In this document: one piece after another, positions 25,942 to 39,124 of the stretch
Layout of the letters: each line of letters opens with the position of its first letter
Numbering within the stretch: the stretch's first letter is position 1
Assembly: GCA_033675545.1 (NCBI GenBank)
Contig: JAWDGP010006267.1
Coordinates: 296,001-360,000 of the forward strand
DNA: 64,000 nt
Direction of reading: 5' to 3'
Origin: Elysia crispata
Lineage: Eukaryota; Mollusca; Gastropoda; Plakobranchidae
Made by a program: the position numbers and the translations under genes
The notes under the pieces: model-generated
What the model was told of the DNA's origin: nothing
The model's database searches: none
What the model saw: only the letters and a program-made list of their open reading frames with translations

Positions 25942-26465
25942 TGTACACCGTTTTTCCCACGCTGATTTCCCAGGGAAGCCAGAAGAATCATATAGTAGGA
26001 ATGAAAGCTTTTATTGATGGTCACTGAGTATCCTGAACGTGCAACCAGATTCATTGCTCTTGCATATGGTAAATAAGAGTGCTGTTTTATAATCTCTTCT
26101 GATTCTTTACCAAGCATCTGAGCCATTTTCTGACATGCTGTTGCGTCGGAACAGATCATCATTGCATGTGGTATAGAACGCGCTATGCAATTGGCCACCG
26201 AAGTGAGCACCCCCAACATAGCACAATCTTCATACCTCATTACAATGGTGGATGCTCTATACAATTGGTTGTCTTCATGGAAGAAAAGCTCTAAGTAGAT
26301 GTCAAGAGCACTGATCAACCTTTTGTATGTAGTGTCATAAAGAAAGGGCTCAAACTCTTCCAGTTTAGCATACAAATTGTAGAGTTTAAATGATCCTCCA
26401 GAGAAAGGTTTTGCAGAGTAAAGATTTGTGAATTTTGTTTGAATCTGTGATTTGTACTCATCCAA
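25902..26465 (-). pseudogene. Endogenous rhabdovirus-like nucleoprotein, C-terminal part
   Basis: A 187-codon frame continuing the same reading frame as the block upstream, after an in-frame TAG at 26490-26492 and nine sense codons. It contains RYEDCAMLGVLTSVANCIA, SYLPYARAMNLVARSGYS and FHSYYMILLASLGNQRGKN. The order of a Tyr-Ser motif, an Asn...Phe-His pair and a basic Arg-Gly-Lys-Asn end resembles the conserved C-lobe of rhabdovirus and related mononegavirus nucleoproteins, which coat the RNA genome. Virus-like sequence stops near 25942; the last ~13 codons are host repeat. This is an old integrated copy and the real viral C-terminus is missing. Confidence 0.7.
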
Positions 26466-26928
26466 GCCCTTGGAGATTTTCTTATTTCTCTATAAACTCA
26501 TCAATCCGAAGGCTATCAAGTTGGCATCACCTGGTTTATGTGTCGAACCTGTCATGAAACCTTGAAGAGGATTTCCGCTCCATCTTACTGTTAAAAAACT
26601 CAATGGAGTCACATGAGTATGTTGAGGAATAATGAGTTTGTCAAAACAAGAAAAGTCTACGCTCATTTTGTTACGGAAAGTTTCTTTCATCCACAGAGCA
26701 AGGAAGGCGTTTGCATTTTTTACCTGACGAATCCAATCAAGATTTTTGTCTTGTAAAACCGTTTCAACAAAACAATCGAGAGTGGATTTAGGATCTCCCT
26801 CTATCAACACCACAGGAGGAGAACTCAATTTTTTGTCTACCAAATATTCTGGTGAATGAACATCAGGAGGTAACCCAACCTTTATATCTTGACCCTCTTT
26901 CCCGATTTTTGGATAATATCCGATGTTG
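25942..26928 (-). mobile_element. Endogenous viral element (nucleoprotein-like) at duplication joint
   Basis: The ~990 bp between copy 1 and copy 2 of the 4-kb duplication has no counterpart elsewhere in the window. It encodes a ~330-codon minus-strand frame broken by one TAG. Negative-strand RNA viruses have no integrase, so such insertions are normally made by LINE reverse transcriptase. I see no obvious poly(A) tail or target duplication because both edges now fall on the duplication boundaries. Confidence 0.7.
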
Positions 26929-26939
26929 AATATTGACAA
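26490..26939 (-). pseudogene. Endogenous rhabdovirus-like nucleoprotein, N-terminal part
   Basis: A 149-codon frame, ended by an in-frame TAG, in the same frame as the block downstream. It shows PPDVHSPEYLVDKK near the start and RWSGNPLQGFMTGSTHKPG and NLIAFGLMSL near its end. No ATG opens it; the frame starts from host repeat around 26939, so the viral N-terminus is probably lost. Length of the two parts together (about 345 codons) is somewhat below a typical 400-450-residue rhabdovirus nucleoprotein. Assignment rests mainly on the downstream block. Confidence 0.65.
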
Positions 26940-29900
26940 CCTAGACCCAAAGAAGTCAACTCAAGGTGCACTCAATTCCAGACAGCGATGCAGATGTGTC
27001 TAAACTGTTGAAGATGAGATTTAAGTCGTCATAAATCGTCACCTTCAAAACTGCAGTTTTACTTATGCGGCATGTGAGCCTTCTCCCATCTTGATAAAAC
27101 ACAAAGAGGACTGGCTGTCCATGAGGTCTGTCCTTCAATTCAGCTGATCGATTTAGATATGAAAAAAAAAAGTCCAGTAAGCTACTTATTATTTTTTTCT
27201 CTTACAAAACTAAATGCCGTTGAACCTATACCGCCTTGGTGTCACCGTCACGTCTCGTCCTTGTAAGTTCATACATTGACCCTGTCATGGGATGTAATCC
27301 ACGCGGCTAGAATAGAGACTTACCGAGTAAAAAAAATAAATTCACAATTCTTATAAATGGTGCAAAAATTGAATTATGAAACGAAGATGTCTCAGACACA
27401 TGAAGGTAATGCCACTAATAAGCAACATTTTTCCCACTAAAAAAACACATATGCTCAGTGGCTCAAGTACCACCATCGGCCCCGGGAATGACATCTTTAC
27501 TTTAGATAACTTAACTCTCCTGCAATGACTCGTTCATTCTTCGTGCTTTTACACAGCTATTTACATGTCATTTCTAGCTTTCAAATCAGTCTCTTAGCGG
27601 CTGTTCAAGCGGCTGAGTGCTAGCTTCATTTCTCAATATTTCTTTCCCTTTTCTTACGTTGCACTGTGTTTTCCTGGATCAGTTCCTCTTTCTCCGGCCT
27701 AATGAAAACCGCCACCATTTGCTCACACCACTATATAGGGAGCACTTTCGCATCTATCAGGCTTGAGGCTCAGTAACCATTCATCTTCTTAAGATATTGA
27801 TTATGGCTAAGATTTTTAATAATGCAGTTTCCCTTTTTAACCTGAATTTTCTTTCACCTGGCGGGTATGGTCTTGTCCATCTTGGTCATCATTGTCATGT
27901 CATTCTGCAATTTTTGAAAATGTTTCAGTTAGAACTTTTCTCGATTTTTATCAACGCAAAAAGTTTTGTACGGTGTTTCAGTCTCTTCAGATTATTTAGT
28001 TTATAACTTAACCTGAAAATTACCACTACTCGCATTTTGGTGGTTCAGCAAATGCATGAAAGGTTTTTCATGCCGCTAAGTTAAAATCTCACTTGCCGGA
28101 TTATATGGACGTGCCCCATCTTGATGAACATCAGCAGCTTTATGAAGAACAGAGCTGGAAAAATATGAATTGACTTCATATCTTTGACATGAATATATCT
28201 GGCTCCGCAATGCAGGTTAATGCTTATTAGTTTATAGGTTTTACCTATAAATTCAGATTAAAATTACCCAAAGCAAGTCTGTGAGTATCGCTCCTGACTT
28301 TGCTTTAGGGCCTTGATAAACGTTACTAAAATAAGAATTGTTCCGATTTTTTTCTGCGAATTCGCAGCTTCTTTACCATATATGATACAAAAACAAATAA
28401 TTTGTTTTAATTTCACACACATCAGTTCCGTAACAGTAGTGTGGTTGAAGGTACAGATAAAAAAGTTTGTAAAATTCATTTACCGTGGTGCGGAAACTTC
28501 CTCCTGGTGCTTGTCATTTTCAAAGCAGATCTGCTATTAACTTTGTTGCCGTACCCTCTGATTTTCAACATCTTCATGTCTGTCAATAGAATTGACACAA
28601 ACGTGTGACAGCTCTGTTCCTACTCTTGATAACAATACCTGCTCATCGATTGACCGTCAAGATGTTTTACACGCGGGACCTTTCAGTGCTGAGTTCCCCC
28701 AAAAGCTGCAGTCTTAATCCCTGAATCTTCTAATCTTTCTGAACATTTTAAAAGTAGGATATGAGCTAAAGCAGGAAATGCAACCGCCTAAAAGACCTGA
28801 GTCGGAGGTAGCATTACAGTAGCGCAATTCATTATACAAATCAACATAAACAGACTGCAACTTAAAATTTCTTGTTGTAATGTATACACTAAACAGATTT
28901 ATATCGTTCCCTTGGCTAAACAATCATGCAATCATTTGTGATGTTTTAATCACAAAATAATGTTAAGGCTGTTCTGAATAATAGCAAATCTCAATCTTCC
29001 ATGGAAAATGTGTACCGATGGAATGGCAACTTTATTTTGCTCTTCTAAGATGTCCATTTAACAATGATTATTTCCTTCTCTGTAGAGAAATGTGTTATTT
29101 TCATATTTCTATCCTAATAATTTTTTTCCCTTCATATTTTATTTGATAAAACAATCAGAGTGGCGGAGAATCATAAAATGAGCGAGTAGCTGGGAGCAAC
29201 ACATTCTTTATTGACATGGGTGGTCACATTTAGTCTGTTTTATCTTGAGGCTGTTGCTGTACAGTCTTTCTACGTCATTCACAGGAATTGAATCTCTTCT
29301 GGGCAAAGGGAGAGGTGCCAAGTCTTCTGAAAAACTTATCTTATAGAAAATTGTTCCATCTGAATTGTATTTCAGCGCTCTCATATCAGTCACATTCGGT
29401 TCTGTTGATTTTTCCCAGCCTTTAGGATTTTCAGGCTACCGAATTCCTTGTAGTTTGAAAAGAATGTGTGTACTTGACTTTGGTTGTGGAATTTTTTCGA
29501 TTTGTTCGGATTATGCTCTCGCAATCTCATGGAAAGTGTATCTCAACACTTTTGAGCTTCATATGAATAGTGGCATGAACCATCTGAATTGTATTTCAGC
29601 GCTCTCATATCAGTCACATTCGGTTCTGTTGATTTTTCCCAGCCTTTAGGATTTTCAGGTTAACGAATTCCTTGTAGATTGAAAAGAATGTGTGTACTTG
29701 ACTTTGGTTCTGGAATTTTTTCGATTTGTTCGGGTTATGCTCTCGCAATCTCATGGAAAGTGTATCTCAACACTTTTGAGCTTCATATGAATAGTGGCAT
29801 GAACCGAGTCAACCTCCATCAGAGTGTGACCACGCTGGAGGAAATTTTGTTTGATAGTTCTTTGTGCTGCTTGAACAAAAATATCTCAAGGCATTGGCCA

Positions 29901-30754
29901 AGATGTAGCTCCTGTTTTAGAACGCGCATCCATCGGAGAAGATATGCACTGACCAAAATTCATTGTCTTGCCTTACTAATATGCAACAAGACAAGAGGCA
30001 AATTCATACGCCTCCACGTCTCCTTCTTTCTCGTTCGAGACGTGTCTTTAGACGCTTGTCTTTTTCCTTTTCCTTTTGGGCAAGGTCTTTTTTCTGTCTG
30101 TGGATTAAAAAAAAATCATTTTGATCAATACTTCCAGCCTCGTAAAAGCAACAGATGTCACGCCTGATCTTCCGAGCTTAAAAAAATTGAAATGTCAACA
30201 GAAGTTTTCCCTTTATGAATGACGACCTTGACATGATTTTTATGTTGGATTCTTGGCAATGTCGTCTGTATTCTTGATACAGATCAAATGTTGACCCCTT
30301 AGACCTAAGTGTATGTAAAAACATTCAAGCAAATTATACCAGTGCTACACTCAGGTTGAGCATTTGTGTTATGGTCGACGGCTCACGTGTTGGATATCAT
30401 GGTCTTGCCCCTTCTTGATGAATGTCAGTCTATCTGTTTACAAAGCTGATGAGTTATCCTTTCTCACTGGCGACACTGTTTGCTGACGGAACTGCAGCTA
30501 TTCTTTGCCTTTTATTTCATAGCGGGGTTTTGCACTGCATGGAATTGCCATTGAACGAAGTAAAGTAAAGGTTTGATGCAATTCTACTATGCAGTGTGTA
30601 TGCTTGATCCACTTGTTCTGTAGCGTTAGTTACTCCTTTACACATTACTGTAAACTCTTAAATCACAAGTCTCTGTTTTGGGGGAACTTCCGGTCTTATA
30701 AGATATGACAATTTTCAATGGCGCCAACCGATACATCTCTTTCTTCTTGGTATG
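26929..30754. repeat. 4-kb tandem duplication, copy 2
   Basis: Matches 21938-25941 throughout. It lacks the 124-bp and 39-bp segments found in copy 1 and has scattered substitutions. The internal 224-bp doubling is retained (29365 and 29589). On the minus strand near 29260-29430 both copies read an exon-like stretch (PENPKGWEKSTEPN, then MRALKYNSDGTIFYK), interrupted differently in each copy. Confidence 0.95.
26956..27143 (-). CDS. Putative terminal exon, copy 2, function unknown
   Basis: Copy 2 of the exon-like block at 21965-22158, with the same acceptor-like upstream sequence and residues, and two codons fewer near the end. It lies directly upstream of the nucleoprotein-like insertion on the same strand but in a different frame. 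Confidence 0.35.
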
Positions 30755-33720
30755 ATAGTGCAATAGAGCAAATTAATCCCATCTTCTTAAAACAAAAACC
30801 GCTTGTTGTTTTTACTCCTACAGCTATGTTTTTGTAAGAGTAGAAAACACACAAAGGTTGACCCCTTAGACCTCAGCGTATGCAAAAACATTCAAGCAAA
30901 TTATGCCAGTGCTACACTCAGGTTGTTAAAAACGGGCCTTATAGTTTGAGCATTTGTATAGCCGACAGCTCACTTGTTGGATACCTTGGTATTGCCCCTT
31001 CGTGTTGAAAGTCAGTATATCTGTGTACAAAGCTTTATTACCGCGTCATCATGTCTTATGGTGTTGTCGATTTCCTTTGTGATTACTCAACTCATTTTTA
31101 ACTGTATTGAACTTTTAAAAAGCTTGTCTGCTTAGCATTTTTCAAAAGTGAGAAATGTCATCTTGATGAGCTGCAACATGCACATATCTATGTATTCTAA
31201 ACAACGCTCAAACATACCAGTTGAACTTTGAACTCAAGTTTCTGTAATCCGTTTTCACACGTCTTGAAACAGTATTCACACCTGATCTGCTTTGACTGTC
31301 GGATGTCTTGGTCTTGCCCCGCGTTAATCAACCTTAATAAAGGCTTTAACCATCGCCATCCATATTTTTTTGAAGTAGCACATCATTTCACGGGGTGTTG
31401 TTTGATTTTCGATGCTCTAAACTAGGACTTCAGTTCTCTGAGCACATAACATCACACTATACAGCGTTTGAGTCTTTATCTGCTTCAGCTTTAAAATGGA
31501 GAGTACATCAGAAAGATCTGTCTGAAAAAAAATGATGTGTTATGCTTTAGACCTCAGTGTATGTTAAAACATTCAAGCAAGCCATGCCAATACTCCTCTC
31601 AGGTTGTTAAACACGGGCCTCATAGTTTGAGCAGTTGTATAGTCGATCTCACTTGTTGGATATCTTGGTCTTGCCCCTCCTTGTTGAAAGTCAACATATC
31701 TGTGTTCAAAGCTGATGTGTTATTCTCTCATAGAGTTTTGCTGTCATGTGTGTTTGAACTGCGAAAATGTTACTGAAGTTGCTGTTTGCTTGATGGAACA
31801 GCAGCAAACTCTTTGCTTCTTCAACTGATCTTTTATTCCATAGCAAGGTTTTGAATTGTATGGAATTGTCCACAAACAAAGTTAAGATAAACATTTGATG
31901 CAATTCTACTATGCAATGTTAAAAACAGCACTAAACGCTTTAAATATTTCGGCATTTGAATTAAAATATTGTTGAAGACATTTCTGTAATGACAATTACT
32001 TTTTTGGTCCCAACCTTCCGGACTAATTTAGTGAAGTTTTGCTCGTTGGCCTCATGTTGCTTTGAGAAGTGTGAACAGTGTGCTCAAATTGAGAAGCAAA
32101 TTTATTACCGTGATATTATGTCTTATGTTAGATTGCTTGATCTAAGGGAGCTGACACTCCAGCCTCGCCAATTTCTTTTGTGATTGTTCATCTCATTTTG
32201 AACTGTCGAACTGTTTTTTTTTCTTTTTTTTTTTTTTAACAAAAGCTTACCTGGCACGCATTTTTTCAAAGGCGGAAAATTTTCGTCTTGATGGTTTCCA
32301 ACATATAAATATCTAGGTGCTCTAATCAACAATCAAAGACACCAATAGAGCTTCGAGCTCAAGTTTTTGTAACCCCTCTTCACACGTCTTGAAACTGTGG
32401 TCACTCCTGATCTGCTTTCACTGTCGAATCTCAAGGTCCTCACTTTAAACAACATAAAAAAAGCTTTCACCATCTCCATCCAAAATTTTATTGTAGTAGC
32501 ACGTGATGTTTGATATTTGATGCTCCAAACTAATACTTGAGCTCTATAAGCACATGACATCACAATATTATACAGCGTTTTATTCTTTAAAAGATCTTTA
32601 CATTTGTAAGCCTTGTTGAAGAAATAAAACTTTGTAACACCCTTTAGTCCTCAGTGTACGTAAAAAACATTCAAGCAAACTATGCCAATGCTTCTCTCAT
32701 GTTGTTAAATACGGGCCTGATAGTTTGAACATTTGTAGAGTCGTTGTCTCACTTGTTGGATGACTTGGTCTTGCCCTTCCTCAATGTAAGTCAGCATATC
32801 TGTTTATAAAGCTGTTAGTTGTTCTCTCACTGATTCTAGTTTTCCTGTATGGCGGAAATGTCACTGGCGTTACTGTTTGCAGACATTTTCTTTGCTTCTT
32901 CAACTGATCTTTTATCCCATTGCCGGGTTCTGTATTGCATAAAATTGCTATTAAACGAAGTTAAGGTGAACATTAAATGTCATAATACTGTGTCGTGTTA
33001 GAAACAGCATTCAGCGCTTTAAATGTTTCGGCATCACAAGTAAAATGTTGTTCAAGGCATTTCTATAATGACAATTCCTTTTTTGGTCGCAACTCTGGAC
33101 TAAGATAGGGCGGCAAGTTTTGCTCGTTTGCTTCATGTTTTTTGCGAAGTATAAACCCTTTGCTGAAAATCACAAGCGAAATACACACTTTTGTACCGTG
33201 TCTATGTGCCTCATGCCATGTTAGATGGCCTCATCTAGAGATAGCTGACACTCTAGAGTAGCCAATATCTTTTGTGGTTGTTCAACTCATTTTGAACTGT
33301 CGAAAAGTTTTAAAGAAAAGCTTGCCTGGTTAGCATTTTTCAAAAGCGGAATTTACATCATCTTGGTGAGTTGCAACATGCACTTATCTATGTATTCTCA
33401 ACAACGCTCAAACATGCCAATTGAGTTTGGAGCTCAAGTTTCTATAATCCGTTTTCACACGTCTTGAAACTGTACTCACTCCTATCTGCTTTGACTGTCA
33501 GATCATCTCTTGGTCTTGCCCCACGCTAATCAACAACAAAAAAAGGCTTTAACCATCGCCATTCATATTTTTTTTGAAGTAGCACATCATTTCATGTGGT
33601 GTTCTTTGATATTTGATGCTCTGAACTAGTACTTCAGTTCTCTGAGTACATAACATCCCACTATACAACGTTTGACTGTTGATCTGTTTCAGCTTCAACA
33701 AGAACAGTACATTAGTAAGC
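30755..33720. repeat. Degenerate tandem modules of the 4-kb unit's end
   Basis: The landmark word for 'acctcagtgtatg..aaaacattcaagcaa' recurs near 30868, 31550 and 32650, each followed by cgggcct.atagtttgagcatttg-like and ggtcttgcccc words. The same words occur once in each 4-kb copy (near 25490 and 30300). The three older modules are about 0.7, 1.1 and 1.1 kb long and much diverged. No coding content. Confidence 0.75.
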
Positions 33721-34329
33721 ACAGTTAAATAATGATATAAACCCATTGGCGGCGATCTCCATAAGGACTTTTTTTTTAACGAGTTCTCAAATATCATTCC
33801 CTCTCCTTTTTGCACCCTTGGCAATGCTTTTTCTTGAATCAAAAAAAAAAACCCCAACAAACTATGAATTCCAAGCGAAATATTTCATACACATAAAGGT
33901 TCGATGGATGAAAAGGCACAGAACTAATCTTCCAAGAAAATGTGTTTCGGATATCCCCAGTTGACATGTGGCGTCTATGACACCTCGCCCTTCGATCTTC
34001 CTATGCCTCAGCGTGGATGGTATTGGTGTTATTCCTTCTGTAATGTCTTTGCTCCAACTTCATCTCGGATGATATTTTTTATCGTTTTTCTTGAATTTTT
34101 GTGAGTAATCTTTTTCTAGTTCTTTGTCTTTTTACAGGACTAAAACATTTCATTTTTAGCTTCTGTGGCGACGATCTTGTTCTGCCTCTTATTTTCGGCT
34201 CCATCATCAATGAAAATTTTAAAACAAACTGACAAAATTTTCGATTGATTTGGCTGGTGCATTCAAATTCTGTCTGTGGATTCGAATTTTCCGGCTGCTG
34301 TGCAAGATTTATTGAAAATAGTTAAAGTC
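33721..34329. other. Anonymous spacer before the macrosatellite
   Basis: Unique AT-rich sequence with a poly(A) run near 33841. No gene supported. Confidence 0.5.
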
Positions 34330-37300
34330 TTCACCAGGCCTTTTTTCATGGTTTCCAGCTGAAATATCTACAGAAATGTCTGGAATTCATTCCCAAAACA
34401 TGTTTGGAGTTTTGTCTGCCACAAAACGTAAGTCCAAACGTGACAATAAGTCGATACATCCACTGATGGTCATGAAGATGGCACCTTCTGATGGCCAAGG
34501 GAATATGCGAGATGAGGGAAGGACACTTTAGTCGTATTCCCTGACTGCCTATATGCGTGAAAGGCCTTATGTAAATTGGGATGAAAAGTGTTTCGAAACT
34601 CTCCAGGCCTTTTTCTGCTTTTCAAAGTTTTTCTGAATAATGTTATCAAAGTTCAATAGTGGTTCTCTCTGACTTTTAATGAGCCATTATACCTCTACCA
34701 GTGTCCTTTCAAAACAAAACAAAAATAATTAAGAAACAAGACATTTTCTCTTGATGATAGCCCCTTTGATTCCTCAGTGTGCCAATTGGCTAAACACCAA
34801 AAGGTTTGATGAATTGAAATGGAAATTCTGAAACGTGAACTGATGCAATATTTGAGTAATTAGCTTGACTCATTCTTATGCTGCCTCTGGCTTTAGCTTT
34901 TAGAGCTGCTTCTCAGGATTCATTGAACTGTGATAAAGGTCTCCACCGGTTTTTCCTCCACGGTGTCCAGAAAAGTTACCTGACAGAAGTCTTTGGCTGT
35001 TATATATGCAATAGTTGTTTCCTGAGAAACACACGCAAAAAAAAAATATCAATGTGCTGTTTTCACAATAAAACACATTAGCGTTTATAATTCTTTCATC
35101 GGGTGATCAAACATTCATTTGAAGAACAAAATACAATTGTAATAGGTGCTACTATCTTTCCTCAACAATAGCCAACATGTGAACAGAAAAAGAAAGGAAG
35201 GATGTGTGGGATAATTCAAGAAACGTGGCCTTATTGCATCAGCATTTATATAGCCATCAGTGCCCATTAAATATTAAAATAAGACTTTTTCCTTTTGATA
35301 GCCACGGCTTGTCTTCCTTTATATTCTTATTGGGCAGACAAAATTTGCTGCATTATAAAAGCAAATTTTGGAAATTGATTGGATGCAATATTTGGTTGAT
35401 TTGTTTCTTTCGCACAAAGGCTGCTTCTGGCTTTCATTTTTTCAGCTGTGTTTACAAGATTCATCCATAAGGATAAAAATTCTCTGCTGCTTCTCCTGTC
35501 CTTTAGAATTATTTGACAGGAGGAGGAGGAGGAGAAGGTAAAGAAGAAGTAGAATAGTTTATGGTGGACATTTCAACTAGGGTTGAAGAGAGGAACCGAC
35601 AATGGCTAACCTTAGTCTTTGATAAGCACGTCTTGTCTACCACAAAACTTAAGTCCAAACGTGGCAATAAGTCCATACATCCACTGATAGTCATGAGGAT
35701 GGCACCTTCTGATGGCTAAGAGAATATGCGAGATGAGGGAGGACACTTTAGTCATATTCCCTGGCTGCCTATAATGCGTGAAAGGCCTGATGTAAAGGGG
35801 CGTTGGGATGAAATAGAAGCTCAGTGTTTCGAAACTATCCAGGTCTTTTTCTGCTTTGCAAAGTTTTTCTCAATGTTGTTATCAAAGTTCAACAGTAGTT
35901 CTCTGTGACTTTTATCAGCCATTATACCTCTTCCAATGTCTTTTCAAAACGAAAAAAATAATTAAGACATTAGACATTTCCTCTTGATGATAGCCCCTTT
36001 GATTCCTTAGTGTGCGAGCTGGCTAAATTGGAAATTATGAACTGATGCAATTTTTTAGCAATTAGCTTGGCTTCTTTTTATGCAGTCTCTGGCTTTAGCT
36101 TTTAGAGCTGCTTCGCAAGATTCATTGCACTGTGATAAAAGTCTTAAGAATTATTTGAGAGAAGTATTTCGGCTGTCATCATATACAAAATGTATTTCCT
36201 GAGAAACAATAACATGAAAAATATCAGTGTGCTGTTTTCACAATAAAACACATTAATGTTTACACGTCTTTCATCGTGTGATTAAACATTCGTCTGAATA
36301 AAAAAATGCAATTAAAATGGGGGTTACAATTTATATTTCCTCAACAATAGCGAACATGTGAACAGAAAAAGAAAGGAAGGATGTGTGTGAAAAAAATTCA
36401 AGAAATGTGGCCTTGTTAAATCAGCATTCATAAAAGCATCAGTGCCCATTATTGATTAACACAAGAAAAAAAAGACTTTTTCCTTTTGATGGCCACGGCG
36501 TGCCTTCCTTTATATTCGTATTGGACAGACAAAGTTTGCTGCATTATAAAAGCACATTTTGGAACATGAATTGATGCAATATTTGGTTGCTTTGCTTCTT
36601 TCACCGAAAGTCTGCTTCTAGCTTTTATTTTTTTCAGCTGTGTTTACAAGATTCATCCATAAGGATAAAAATCCTCTGTGGTTTCTCTTTCACGGTGTCC
36701 ATCAGAATTATTTGACAAGAGAAGGAAGAGAAGGTAAAGAAGAAGTAGAATAGTTTATGGTGGACATTTCAACTAGGACTGAAGAGAGGAACTGGCTTGC
36801 CTTAGTCTTTGAGAACCACTTCTTGTCTGCCACAAAACTAAAATCCGAACGTGGCAATAAGTCCATACATCCACTGATGGTCATGAGGATGGCACCTTCT
36901 GATGGCCAAGGGAATATGCGAGATGAGGGAGGACACTTTAGTCGTATTCCCTCGCTGCCTATATGCGTGAAAGGCCTTATGTAAATTGGGATGAAATAGA
37001 AGTCCAGTGTTTCGAAACTCTCCAGGCCTTTCTCTGCTTTCCAAAGTTTTTCTGAATAATGTTATCAAAGTTCAATAGTAGTTCTCTCTGACTTTTAATG
37101 AGCCATTATACCTCTACCAGTGTCCTTTCAAAACAAAACAAAAATAATTAAGAAACAAGACATTTTCTCTTGATGATAGCCCCTTTGATTCCTCAGTGTG
37201 CCAATTGGCTAAACACCAAAAGGTTTGATGAATTGAAATGGAAATTCTGAAACGTGAACTGATGCAATATTTGAGTAATTAGCTTGACTCATTCTTATGC

Positions 37301-39124
37301 TGCCTCTGGCTTTAGCTTTTAGAGCTGCTTCTCTGGATTCATTGAACTGTGATAAAGGTCTCCACCGGTTTTTCCTCCACGGTGTCCAGAAAAGTTACCT
37401 GACAGAAGTCTTTGGCTGTTATATATGCAATAGTTGTTTCCTGAGAAACGCACACACAAAAAAATATCAGTGTGCTGTTTTCACAATAAAACACATTAGC
37501 GTTTATAATTCTTTCATCGGGTGATCAAACATTCATTTGAAGAACAAAATACAATTGTAATGGGTGCTTCTATCTTTCCTCAACAATAGCCAACATGTGA
37601 ACAGAAAAAGAAAGGAAGGATGTGTGGGATAATTCAAGAAACGTGGCCTTATTGCATCAGCATTTATATAGCCATCAGTGCCCATTAAATATTAAAATAA
37701 GACTTTTTCCTTTTGATAGCCACGGCTTGTCTTCCTTTATATTCTTCTTGGGCAGACAAAGTTTGCTGCATTATAAAAGCAAATTTTGGAACATGATTTG
37801 ATGCAATATTTGGTTGATTTGCTTCTTTCGCACAAAGGCTGCTTCTGGCTTTCATTTTTTCAGCTGTGTTTACAAGATTCATCCATAAGGATAAAAATTC
37901 TCTGCTGCTTCTCCTGTCCTTTAGAATTATTTGACAGGAGGAGGAGGAGGAGAAGGTAAAGAAGAAGTAGAATTGTTCATGGTGGACATTTCAACTAGGG
38001 TTGAAGAGAGGAACCGACAATGGCTAAAATTAGTCTTTGATAAGCACGTCTTGTCTACCACAAAACTAAAGTCCAAACGTGGCAATAAGTCCATACATCC
38101 ACTGATAGTCATGAGGAGGGCACCTTCTGATGGCCAAGAGAATATGCGAGATGAGGGAGGACACTTTAGTCATATTCCCTGGCTGCCTATAATGCGTGAA
38201 AGGCCTGATGTAAAGGGGCGTTGGGATGAAATAGAAGCCCAGTGTTTCGAAACTATCCAGGCCTTTTTCTGCTTTCCAAAGTTTTTCTCAATGTTGTTAT
38301 CAAAGTTCAACAGTAGTTCTCTGTGTGACTTTTATCAGCCATTATACCTCTACCAGTGTCTTTTCAAAACGAAAGAAATAATTAAGACATTAGACATTTC
38401 CTCTTGATGATAGCCCCTTTGATTCCTTAGTGTGCGAGCTGGCTAAATTGGAAATTATGAACTGATGCAATTTTTTAGCAATTAGCTTGGCTTCTTTTTA
38501 TGCAGTCTCTGGCTTTAGCTTTTAGAGCTGCTTCGCAAGATTCATTGCACTGTGATAAAAGTCTTAAGAATTATCTGAGAGAAGTATTTCGGCTGTCATC
38601 ATATGCAAAATTTATTTCCTGAGAAACAATAACATGAAAAATATCAGTGTGCTGTTTTCACAATAAAACACATTAATGTTTACACCTCTTTCATCGTGTG
38701 ATTAAACATTCGTCTGAATAAAAAAATGCAACTAAAATGGGGGTTACAATTTATATTTCCTCAACAATAGCCAACATGTGAACAGAAAAAGAAAGGAAGG
38801 ATGTGTGTGAAAAAAATTCAAGAAATGTGGCCTTGTTAAATCAGCATTCATAAAAGCATCAGTGCCCATTATTGATTAACACAAGAAAAAAAAAAGACTT
38901 TTTCCTTTTGATGGCCACGGCGTGCCTTCCTTTATATTCGTATTGGACAGACAAAGTTTGCTGCATTATAAAAGCACATTTTGGAACATGAATTGATGCA
39001 ATATTTGGTTGCTTTGCTTCTTTCACCGAAAGTCTGCTTCTAGCTTTTATTTTTTCAGCTGTGTTTACAAGATTCATCCATAAGGATAAAAATCCTCTGT
39101 GGTTTCTCTTTCACGGTGTCCATC

